A DNA stretch of 32,334 bases from Bigelowiella natans CCMP2755 (lineage: Eukaryota; Cercozoa; Chlorarachniophyceae), in assembly GCA_000320545.1 (NCBI GenBank), contig ADNK01000555.1, positions 65,001 through 97,334 of the forward strand, written 5' to 3'. This document shows, piece by piece, positions 11,401-19,943 of this stretch; positions within the stretch are counted from its first letter, which is position 1; each line of letters opens with the position of its first letter. The notes beneath the pieces are model-generated. The model did not search any database. It saw only the letters and a list, made by a program, of their open reading frames with translations, and was not told the DNA's origin. The position numbers were made by a program, and so were the translations under genes.

Positions 11401-13382
11401 CGTAGCTCGGTAGGTGTAGGTAGCTTGTTGTCCGCTAGGTCCATAAACTCTAACGCATTAACGCTTGACTCAGAGGTCCACTCGTCAAGCCGTATCATGT
11501 TCTGGCTGATGGTCCTGCCTGACTTCTTTGGCAACTTAGCAAAGTATATCTTGTGATTGTAGAATGATATGATCCCCCCTAATTTTTCTAGGGCATCCTG
11601 TCCGAGGAGTAGTTCCATGGATAAAGTCATGGCTACTCGGGTCTTGATTTGGGTCTCCGCGTCGCTGCCAGGTATCTGTAGCTTTAGCATTAGCTCACCG
11701 ACGGTCTTCATGGAAGAGCTTCCGTCTGCTTGAGCATATTTACGTTCTTTCTTAGTCACTTGATCCAATAGTCCTAACCTTCTTACTGTGCTTAGGCTTA
11801 TGAAGGACTTCGGCATGCTGCCACTATCCCAAAGGGCAGGTAGTTTCTTGTAGTCTCCGTAGCTGTCTTTAACTTTAACCTTGGTCATAGCAACTTTGAT
11901 AGTCCTGTTAGCGTCTTCGTCATTAATGTTGCATACTCCTAAGTTCTTTATGTCGTCTAGGGTCATGGGCTTGTCTTGGTCCTGCGTTGCTGGTACTGCT
12001 GTCTTCGTCGGCGCCTGCTTAAGGTGATCTAATATTCCGTTTATCTGCTGCTGTATAGCATTGATACTGTTCTGCTTTTTGTTCTTATATTTATTGTTCT
12101 TCCCGTTGTTGCTGCCTTGCCATTTGCTGTTGTTATATCCTTGTCCTCTGCCTTTCTTTCTCTTTAACTTCTCGTAGTGTTCGTTGAGCTGCCTGATCGT
12201 CATCCTGGGTCGTCCTTCTTTCCTGTCTCTGCAGTCTTTAGCGGTGTGTTTCCCTTTACGTGAGCAGTATCCGCAACGTCGGTTACCTTCCCTGTCCTTG
12301 TACCAGTTTCGCTGCGGCTTAATAGCGTTAATGTTTCCTATGCCAGGTACCTTAGGGCTGGTAAACTTGCGGTCCTGCTCCTGCTCGCGTAGGGATATAG
12401 CCTGCACTGCTGCCTCCATCGTGGTGTAGCCTTTCTCCGTAACGTAAGTGGATTCCTTTATCTTTAACTTGAACTCTTCAAACCTTGCCTGATCATCACC
12501 TGTGTTGTAATTAAAATCATGTAGTTCGTCGATCATATCCTGGAAGCGCGTGGCAAAGTCTCTAACAGGTTCTCTCTCATGCTGCATCATTGCTCTGTAT
12601 TTTCTAATAGCCTGGGGTAGGGAGTTAGCATCCTGTTCATTTACAAAAGCCTTCATTATCGCCTCAACGTCTCGTAGCCCACTAACTGTAGTGTGTATTT
12701 TCTCTAGCTGCCTGATCCGGGTCCTGCCTGTCTCGTAAAGGTCCATGGCTTGCTTTATTATAGCTAGCCATTTGAGCTTGTCGTTTTCGGTGGGGTTAGG
12801 GGTAAAGTCGCAGAGTATACTCCTAGCGTTCTTCCACCACCTCCTTGCCTCACCTCTTTTCCCGTTGTATTTCGTTATCATAACCGGTGCTGTTTTAACA
12901 GACATGAACTGGGTGTTCCGCTGTACCGGCTGCTGCTGCTTGACGGTGCTCTGGGTCGTCCCCCGCGAGGCGCCCAGACCCCCGTCGTTCCTAAACAAAG
13001 CTGCCCACTCTGGAGGTAAGTCTGCTTCGTAATCCATGATGTCCTGCATGATAGCTGCCCAAACATCATGTGTCTGATACTTGTATTCTATCGATACTTT
13101 CAGTTTGGCGTAGTTGCTCGCCCTGGGTCGCAAGGCTCGTAATGCCATTACGACCTTCTTGCTTTCGGCGGCCACGTCCTCGTCGTCCGCCTCGTAGAAG
13201 TTCTCCAGTGCCTCTGCTGCTGCATCTGCTTTCTTAATCCCGGGTGCTGGTCCCGGCGGTGCCTGTGGAGGTGTTCCTCCTCCTTCCTTAGCGTCCGTAT
13301 CGCCCTTCCTTTCCTGTTTCTGCTCGTGCCCTTGCACGGCCTGCGAGCCAAAGTCCTGCTGTTCTTCTAGCTGCTGTGACAT
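8409..13382 (-). CDS. Gag-pol polyprotein, 1657 aa, single frame
   Basis: This frame encodes all replication proteins of the element without a frameshift or internal stop. Rough residue positions: Gag with a zinc knuckle CGYCSRKGKHTAKDC (CX2CX4HX4C, about 369-383); protease with WDSGS (about 520; DSG rather than the more common DTG); reverse transcriptase with FRLAHNFIR and the catalytic YVDD (about 894); RNase H with LWTDWSK and MTDHKPLLG (about 1045-1110). Integrase follows, with an HX3H...CXC zinc region (about 1235-1270), catalytic Asp in IQIDVYKY and LHVDNET, and Glu in VERLHRTL (about 1304, 1374 and 1402). A GPY/F-like segment then precedes about 130 further residues I cannot place. The start is the first Met after the primer-binding site. 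The integrase departs from consensus at two points (see findings). Confidence 0.95.
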   Translation of the reverse strand: MSQQLEEQQDFGSQAVQGHEQKQERKGDTDAKEGGGTPPQAPPGPAPGIKKADAAAEALENFYEADDEDVAAESKKVVMALRALRPRASNYAKLKVSIEYKYQTHDVWAAIMQDIMDYEADLPPEWAALFRNDGGLGASRGTTQSTVKQQQPVQRNTQFMSVKTAPVMITKYNGKRGEARRWWKNARSILCDFTPNPTENDKLKWLAIIKQAMDLYETGRTRIRQLEKIHTTVSGLRDVEAIMKAFVNEQDANSLPQAIRKYRAMMQHEREPVRDFATRFQDMIDELHDFNYNTGDDQARFEEFKLKIKESTYVTEKGYTTMEAAVQAISLREQEQDRKFTSPKVPGIGNINAIKPQRNWYKDREGNRRCGYCSRKGKHTAKDCRDRKEGRPRMTIRQLNEHYEKLKRKKGRGQGYNNSKWQGSNNGKNNKYKNKKQNSINAIQQQINGILDHLKQAPTKTAVPATQDQDKPMTLDDIKNLGVCNINDEDANRTIKVAMTKVKVKDSYGDYKKLPALWDSGSMPKSFISLSTVRRLGLLDQVTKKERKYAQADGSSSMKTVGELMLKLQIPGSDAETQIKTRVAMTLSMELLLGQDALEKLGGIISFYNHKIYFAKLPKKSGRTISQNMIRLDEWTSESSVNALEFMDLADNKLPTPTELRKKNPGKTIRQITELLDKTPPADDWDIDKGKKYINKILNEKYSDITKPTTKPSSKLTPVKIELKKGYEECIINDPEHRRPEADWEKIEWQINEWAKEGKIEPSNSPWNVRHVLAKKPTYPFFRLAHNFIRHNRVIKRIQTPTPRIDDVIEHVIGYKYYSSLDKNESYMQTPIHKTSRPITAFSSRHRKWHFVVFPYGLSISGDAFSSQNYRAYTHDGMASVLWVFVFVYVDDDIICTNTVVAQIFLLENIFIRFAHFGFTIRLQKCTFLATRIKWCGYYLEQGRITPNPEKVAALQQAPKPKNAKELKSFLQTAAWILRRFSPTYARTAAAFTTAYRKENSVGLSFAKVWAKAGLDAHFDNLIKLCSNTLLNAKLDTTRPATLWTDWSKLGMAAVLTQDQQIIRVWGRACTAAEAKYSPTKGEYKAMTEAQRKLRYYLLSVPSFTLMTDHKPLLGIDRKLEAPNDEYAAMRADTEEFRDKRTVVYAPGDKQLADYFSRLFEKKVPTQVTPMVNAITFEDGDFLPEPEELQHLQEHLDKYKHKHEVLSDRIYVYTNNVRRTYVPRRTRGALLFTAHGPAHVGENHITALLYHYYWPYKLKEIRTYLRGCRCSSLKAAGVATKESSKSRASKKIKARNFLDIVQIDVYKYDGYHYLTFVDVATGKCWVKKIIKVNVAKKNKGLYKQRLTNCYRTWESELQAIPDEVSINKIPKKLHVDNETSLLQLPHPNIDASPVYYAQSNSKVERLHRTLANLSRINSTTPDKIQGLVNDTFTSGGGIKDKEREEGDDNDDDTESEDEKVPYDGRVLKEGQYVRAKVNLRSRNKQDPFWGGVAKVTERKGRKQYYIYDGNRVTLRHISHLKNYDIGEKLLEDVKVNPTVWERAMPCLGPRPKFDVEYGNNKVRVNDDWRMKIVYLGYPGLRNMERVAMKIKDGKYQLLYLAVPDLPFEHWYKVLGDLDAEGWYGHEPKDEGEFWVSDKGDKVREESITWWLVKFRKR

Positions 13383-13399
13383 TGTTAGTCAAATCGTTT

Positions 13400-13416
13400 C
13401 CCGTGTGTGGAAGCCA
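13400..13416 (-). other. Primer-binding site of copy 1
   Basis: Five bases inside the 5' LTR, the sense strand reads TGGCTTCCACACACGGG. The leading TGG would pair with a tRNA CCA end. I could not assign it to a particular tRNA. The same sequence occurs in copy 2 at 29592-29608. Confidence 0.65.
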
Positions 13417-13421
13417 AAGGT

Positions 13422-13747
13422 TGTTGCGCGTAAGGTGTTCACAGGCCGAGGCGCTACGTGCACAAGTAGGCAGGGGGGGGGAAAGGCACGTTTGCTTCCT
13501 TTTGAAGAGTTGTGTTTATTTTTATTAAAGATTATATTTTTATTAAATCGTGCACTGCGTAATCATTCGCGAAGCTTTCGCGAATGCCGCCGCACGTGGG
13601 GCAGCACACTTCCGGTGTGCTGCCATGAGTCCCGCCGGAACCCACGTGCCTATGCTGTATTAATATCTACGTTATCTATATTCTATATCCGCGACAACCC
13701 CTTTGTTGTCGCACGTGACTTGTGCCCGCGTAGTGGTACGCGCTACA
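13422..13747 (-). repeat. 5' LTR of copy 1 (326 bp)
   Basis: By eye it is identical to the 3' LTR at 8032-8357. It would drive transcription of the gag-pol RNA toward lower coordinates. Confidence 0.95.
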
Positions 13748-14490
13748 TGAAGTTGCACTCGCAAGCTCAAGCACAGCTAGCATGTTCACTCCAACCAGAG
13801 GGACCACAGCTAGCACAGGGGGGTTCATGATGAAGCCTCATGTGGAGGAGACTCAGAACTGCAGGTTTGCCAAACGACAAGCCAACTGGCCCCATTCTTT
13901 TCACGTGGAAATGCGAACCATTGTTGGGTCCTTTCTGCGTGTTTGTTGGCCGAGAAACGCACGCTCGTGCACACGTGCTCAAGTGCGCGCATCGCACTGA
14001 CTTGTGGAGTCACAATGCACACACATCAAATGCATGCACTGCCACGCGTGACATTCAGTGTGAAATCATTGACAAGTGGCACCACACACGAAGCGTGCTA
14101 GCGAGTGCAGCTGCCATGATGCAGCGCACGCACTGAACATCTAGCTAGATGTGCGTGTGCGTGCACAAGCTCGCGACCAGCGATGCAAAACCGCAATGGA
14201 TGCAAATTGTGTGCAATCGCATCCAGTTTTTGCAATGTTGATGCTTTTGATCGCTGCATGCATACTGCTAGATGTGCACACATTCGTTTCAACGTTGCTG
14301 CCATTGGACACCGCTAGACCGTCCAATGAGCGTCGAGTGCCGTGTGGACTCGAGCAGGTGATGTTGTGTAAACCTTTCGATCAATCTAAACTGGCTCCAG
14401 TGATCGTCCCTAAATGAAAACCATTGAATGAATGATCACATTTCCTTTTCTAGCTTTTGTAAAAGTGGATGTAATTGGCGTAAATTTTGT
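13748..14490. other. Intergenic between 5' LTR and the F-BAR/FYVE gene 3' end
   Basis: Rich in GCAC, CATG and GTGC words, including a perfect 16-bp palindrome at 14137-14152 (ACATCTAGCTAGATGT). Several open frames overlap on both strands, but none has a recognisable motif. It may be an old degraded repeat, but I cannot show that. Confidence 0.45.
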
Positions 14491-14826
14491 TCATAGTTCG
14501 GAGTGGAGAATACCATAGCATGGATCGCAAACACGAACGGGAGACGAAAACCTGCAAGAGAAAGCCAAAAGGTACAAATTAGTGCTAAACAGTAAAACTC
14601 TTCTAAGAATTTTTTTCTCGCATCATCAATCAAACGTGCATCCCATGAACGAATAGAATCATCATTTCACTAGTACGACCCATGTTCCACAACAGGGATT
14701 CTGTGAGATGAACACATGCTGCAGAAGATCCCTCCGCACTGCCTGCAATGATGCCGCCTCACACTGATAGAAAAAGCTTTCTTGCATCTCTCACAACTTT
14801 TAACTTGCTCGTCTTTCCTCCAATGC
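14491..14826 (-). other. FYVE zinc finger, exons 54-55
   Basis: Exons 14826-14680 and 14551-14491. All three signature elements are present: WRKD (WxxD), RRHHCRQCG (R+HHC+xCG, about residues 1300-1308) and VRVC (RVC, about 1331-1334). The eight zinc-ligand Cys/His positions are CERC, HC, CRQC, CSMC and CDPC-like pairs. FYVE fingers bind phosphatidylinositol 3-phosphate on endosomes. The acceptor before HWRKD (…GGTGAG) has a weak pyrimidine tract, but it gives the phase required from the donor at 15163 (CTCAAG then GTCAGA). Confidence 0.88.
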
Positions 14827-14909
14827 CTCACCTCACCTTGACCAATGTATAAAACATTTTATTGACGCATATCTGATTTTAACAACACTCGCAGACACGA
14901 TTATACCCC

Positions 14910-14974
<65 letters not shown>

Positions 14975-16084
14975 TTATTTATAGTGTGCAATTAGTAAAC
15001 CTTTGGTACTCTGTTTCGCCTTTGAAATCTTCTGAAGATTCTTCTGTTTACCCGCAAACCTACAACCATTCACGTAACCACGCGTTATTAAGATACTGAA
15101 ATAAACACCGATATGCTGCATATTATTTGAGCAAATTAAGAGTGTGTACGCAAATGTCTGACCTTGAGCCAAAGAGGAGCTGCACACCCGAAATTTCTGC
15201 TACTTCCGTTGCTTTGGAGTTTTGGACACTGCTGCTGCTGCTGCTAGAAATGTTCCCGTCTTTGCCTATCGCGACGTTTATCCGTTTTTTCGTCAACCCT
15301 ATGAGCAACCATTTCAATCAATCGGTAGAGCACCGGTAAATCATCAACTCTTCCCCACAGAGAAGAATCAGTACGTTTGCAAGAATTAAAGATAACATCT
15401 TCCAGTTTGCTATATGCATACACCAGAGCATATTGTTTTACCCGCGTTGGATGATGCATTTATTGGCCTTTTTCCGGTTGGTGATTGCGCTTCCGATGAC
15501 GTCGATTCGCGATGAAAGCAAAATATGGTTTCAATCACAGAACAATTCTGAAAAAGCACAAGAAGAAATCGTTTAAATTAGTACCCAATACTAGTCACAT
15601 GCATCCCCGCGCCACAAATGATATAGAAAAAGGAATGAATTCCGTGAAAGAGTACGAATTTATCCCACGTTGCTTACTTACGTTTAACACATCAATTGTG
15701 AGATCAGAGCAAACCTAGTTAAGGAGTATAAACAAACAGGAAGCCATATGAGTGTTTGTGCGCAGGGATGAGTGTAAGCAAGTAAAGCTAGAAACAAGAG
15801 TATTATCAAGAGCTATTGCTCCTCTTATTCCTTTCACTGACTTGAGGATGGTTCGCCCTGAAATCTCGGGAGAGATGCGCCTAATGTTATCGCGCCATAT
15901 AAATGTAGAGAACTATAAATCAGGGGAACATTAATTCTTTTGGCTCAGTTTATTGTAGAATATAGGTAATACATATTTGAATTCACCATAGATTTAGTGC
16001 ATAACTGCAATACGAATTCAGACCTTGAAAAGCTCCCTGAAGAAGTGGCTATGGCCGACCAGTATGATCTAAAAGTTCGTGACA

Positions 16085-16122
<38 letters not shown>

Positions 16123-16801
16123 GTACACAATTAGAAAATACGCAACTAAAGAAATTTGCAGATGGCTAGTGAAAGGAAAAAAAGAAGGATAAGGGAGAGG
16201 AGAAAGAAGAAACCTTTGAGTATGGGCAGAACTGTATCACGGAAAGCAAATCGTCCATACGCTCCTTAACTTCATTCATTTCTGATCCCAAAACACCGCA
16301 GGGTTATTCTGATAACAGGAAGGATTCTAAACTCTCGATTCACGCAAATCAAGAACGTACCTTCCGCAGCTTCGCTCCACCAGGCGTCGGTCGCATCCGA
16401 AACATCCACATACTTCGATGCCTCTGTAATCTAAATATTGAGAATGAAGAACTTGAGTGCAGAAAGGAAGAAGGAAATGCGGTCGCTGTGCGCGGAAGAG
16501 AAATCTATTTGGGTTGAACGCCGTTATTCTCTTCTCCCCCCCCCCTTCCCCCTCTCCTTCTCTCTGGATGATTTATGAATACGTTGGAATTTTATGATAA
16601 TGATTTAGTTGTTAAAATGAATGAAATGCAACACCTCTTTCCAGACTTCTGGCTCTAAGGTTCCGCTAGTTGAAGACTGCCAAACGGTTACAAGACAACA
16701 ACGCAATAAATTATCAGCTCAGGCTCGTACAACCACGTGCACAGCATTAGAGTTAGACGACAACACAATGAATCAACTATACAAAACATTAATACTCTTT
16801 C

Positions 16802-16838
<37 letters not shown>

Positions 16839-18620
16839 TCTTTCTCTCTCCCCCTCTCGCTCTCAGGTATAACTTCTACATACTGTTTGGACAGGTACCG
16901 GATCCACATTCATCGGTGCACCCGATATGCGTTCAAGTGCCCTTTTGACTATCTCTGAGCCCTGTGCCGTCGCCTGAGAACGAGGGAAGAGACATATTTG
17001 AAAAAATTAAACGGGCAATCATGGAATATCTCAATCATGCTGAGATTAAGTGTTTGAGTGTAAATCGAACGACACATGTATGCATCCTCACACACATACA
17101 CACACACACACACACCCACACACAACACACATTAGATATCATATTGAGAAAGATGGAGGGGGGGGAGGAAGGGGAAGATACGGGAGGAAGATACGGGAGG
17201 AAGATAGTATTATAAGACAGTCACTTACAGCCGTGTCTCTGCTCGCACCAGAGTTTCTCTTCTCTCGTACCGACGCTAAGAGGGTCTAGAGAAACATTAG
17301 AATTTAGACTGATGAAGCAAGGGAATTCTGTATTGGTATATCATCGTTGCTCGTTTGTGGTCGTTCTGAAGTATACAGTTGGTGGCAAGATTACAATTTT
17401 CAGGTTGTGTCCCAGCTTTATCTGAGCTCTTTTCGGTTTCACAAGGTGATGCCTACGGATCGGAACGAAGTGCGAATATAATAATAAAAAAATTGCTTAT
17501 ACTAAATTGTGTAGCAATATGACAGAGTCCATCAAGTAGACTTACTTATAGTATTGTGTTCGCAATATATATGAGTTCAGTAAATACGCTACCGTCTCCG
17601 CCGAGCTTTGAGAACAAGGTTCTGCTGCTTTTTCTCCTCTGATTGCAATGGAAATTTGGTTTTGTACAAATTGAAACGAATATACTTACATATAAGAAAC
17701 GTACCCATGGAGTTCAGCACACCGACCCCGCCTTGCTCGTGGATGATGAACTATGTTTATTTATACAGACATATTTCAATACATATGCATAAACATACCA
17801 AGGAATGAATGCAAACCCTTGTAATTAAAAAAGAGGGGGGAAATACACAATGCAACACAACAAACGATAAACAATGTACGAGGTACCACCTACCGATTCC
17901 CTCTTTCCCCTAGAGCTGTTGGACGACAACTTTGATTCATTCTGATGGCAAGTAGTATATATGTGTGTGTCTTCTTCGTGTACGCATGAAGAGGAAGAGC
18001 AACTACAATCCACGATCATCAACTCTTCTTTTTGCAGATGCTCATGATAAGAATCATTATTCAACCTTCGTTTTCGTCAGCAGAGGATGGCCTCTTAAAG
18101 CTATGAGCGTCGTTTGTAATGCTCGCGCTTTTCACAATACCAACAAGACAGAAACCTCAGCGTTAAACTGCGGCGATATCAAAGGATGCGTAAAGTCTCC
18201 TCCCCTCTCCCGTTGTCCTCCCTCCCCTCTCTCTTTGTCTTTCTTTTCATAAGCATGCTCAAGGTTCAGATACCTAGCGGCGATGAAAATATCATTTCTG
18301 CATCGAGAAATCCCCTGTTATGGTTGACCGCACACACACAAAACCCAACGCACATGAGCTCGGGGAAGGACATGTTTCTCAAGCAACCCCCAGGAGAGTA
18401 ATATTAAGAGTACAAAAGTGCGCATGTCTGCGCTTGCTGTCACGGTGATTTTGAGGTTAGATGAGTTCAAATGAATGGATGTAAGTCATCGTAATCCAAC
18501 ACAACCTCGTTGCTCTATCTAATCGATTTCGTCTTGTCTGAGAATCACAAACCAAAGTCAAGTTAATGTTGATTTCTGTGCCCTTCGAATGATACCCTTG
18601 TGCGTGTGTGTGTGCGTGTG

Positions 18621-18663
<43 letters not shown>

Positions 18664-18783
18664 AGATATCTATCAACGACCTCGTTCGCTATCTTGTCCG
18701 ACAACTGAAGGGCCTGCATTACCCCTATGGAACGAAGAAATTTTAGACCCTCGCATATTTTGATAACATAACGTATGTATCAC

Positions 18784-18827
<44 letters not shown>

Positions 18828-18966
18828 TACATTTTATTTGTGTGGGTGGGCTTTTAAATATAAATAAATTAAGATACCGTCCATTTCTTTGCGTTTCACA
18901 AGTGTTGATATGGCATGAATTTGAGCTATGGAGCAACCATATTTTGTGCATCCCCTGCTGCTGTGT

Positions 18967-19011
<45 letters not shown>

Positions 19012-19897
19012 CCTTCTCCGTGAGCTCATGATCGACTTGTGACAGCAGACCCATGATATTCTTATCACGCTGCGCCTTATTCCACTGGCTTTCTGCGTGG
19101 CGGATAAGGTACACCTGAAGAAGTACACAAACAATAACATTATGAGTAAGATGATATCGAGTACTCATACCATGCAACATCGACATTGGGAGTAACACTA
19201 TATCGAGTACTCTTACTGTGCAATCGCTACCTTCTTCACAGGGCTGTAGGTTGTCACCCTCTCGAGCACAACGGTCCTTAGACCATATGGCGTGTCCGAA
19301 GAAGACGAAGCAAAATTCGCATCGCCTGAAGCGTATTTATCACTCAGCTTGTGCATGCACAGACAGATATCACAGACGTATGCATTAGAGACAGATTAAT
19401 GCATAGCAATAGGAAGATGCAGGAGGTTGATAATTGAGACCTTTAGCTTCGGCTTCCGATCGCTGCATCTTTACCTGCAAAAATGCAATGAGAATACTAA
19501 TTATGAAGCAGATTCCTCAGGTGGCCACTTTATCGCACAAACATGAATGTATGAAATCTCGATCTTATCGGCAAACACAACTCCCCTTTCTCTCTCACTC
19601 CCACACTCTTTCTCTTAACACTCACACAAGAAGAACAACAACATTGCGTCGAGTGAGCTACCGCGACAAATTTCCCATCTCCAATCTCCCCCACAGATAT
19701 TCTCCCGACAGCTGTTGGTTTTACATTACAAAAGGCATCAGAGGGAATCCATTCCAAAAACCAATCACCGCAGATGAATGTGGCTCAAGATTCAGCTTTA
19801 TGGGTACACGTGCACTCATTATATGTTAGTTCTTATGTGAATATTGTGTTCTTGGGGGCCATAACTTTTAATTAGAAAGTATCTGTCTCTCCTTCTT

Positions 19898-19943
<46 letters not shown>

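Larger units (their letters stand above)
8032..13747 (-). mobile_element. Complete Ty3/gypsy-type LTR retrotransposon, copy 1 (5716 bp)
   Basis: An autonomous-looking element read on the minus strand. In order from 13747 downward it has the 5' LTR (13747-13422), a primer-binding site, one gag-pol frame (13382-8409), a polypurine tract and the 3' LTR (8357-8032). The pol order is protease, reverse transcriptase, RNase H, integrase, which is the Ty3/gypsy order rather than copia. By eye the two LTRs are identical over 326 bp, the frame is uninterrupted and the target duplication is intact. All three point to a recent insertion that may still be able to move. There is no envelope-like frame. Confidence 0.95.
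15163..19114 (-). other. Histidine phosphatase (phosphoglycerate mutase-like) domain, exons 36-53
   Basis: Exons: 19114-19012, 18724-18681, 18537-18506, 18377-18354, 18314-18274, 18127-18066, 17941-17894, 17750-17705, 17275-17229, 16973-16884, 16676-16635, 16430-16361, 16281-16214, 16068-16024, 15880-15842, 15714-15682, 15547-15442 and 15298-15163. Active-site motifs appear in family order: VYLIRHAESQWN (R923, H924; nucleophile His), IFSSPLARALQTTLIALRGH (second Arg, about 1001), VREKRN (acidic/RE segment), DAWWSEAAEEMNEVKERMDD, and IILVGHSHFFRELF (second His, about 1163). RALERISGAPM and a late LNNCSVIETI strand also fit. All the catalytic residues expected of branch 1 of the superfamily look present, so the domain should be active. 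The substrate is unknown. Confidence 0.85.

Noticed and set aside
8956-13069. Several open frames of 60-150 codons on the plus strand and in alternative minus frames within the retrotransposon
   Set aside because: Shadows of the single 1657-codon gag-pol frame; the same frames recur at mirrored positions in copy 2 simply because the DNA is duplicated.
13748-14430. Overlapping 60-98 codon frames on both strands next to the 5' LTR
   Set aside because: Up to six mutually overlapping frames in GC-rich repetitive sequence, none with recognisable features.
14436-14633. A 65-codon minus-strand frame ending ...LQKLEKEM
   Set aside because: Its 3' half overlaps the last FYVE exon in another frame. 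The FYVE frame supplies VRVCDPCYG, exactly what the finger needs, and stops at 14491.
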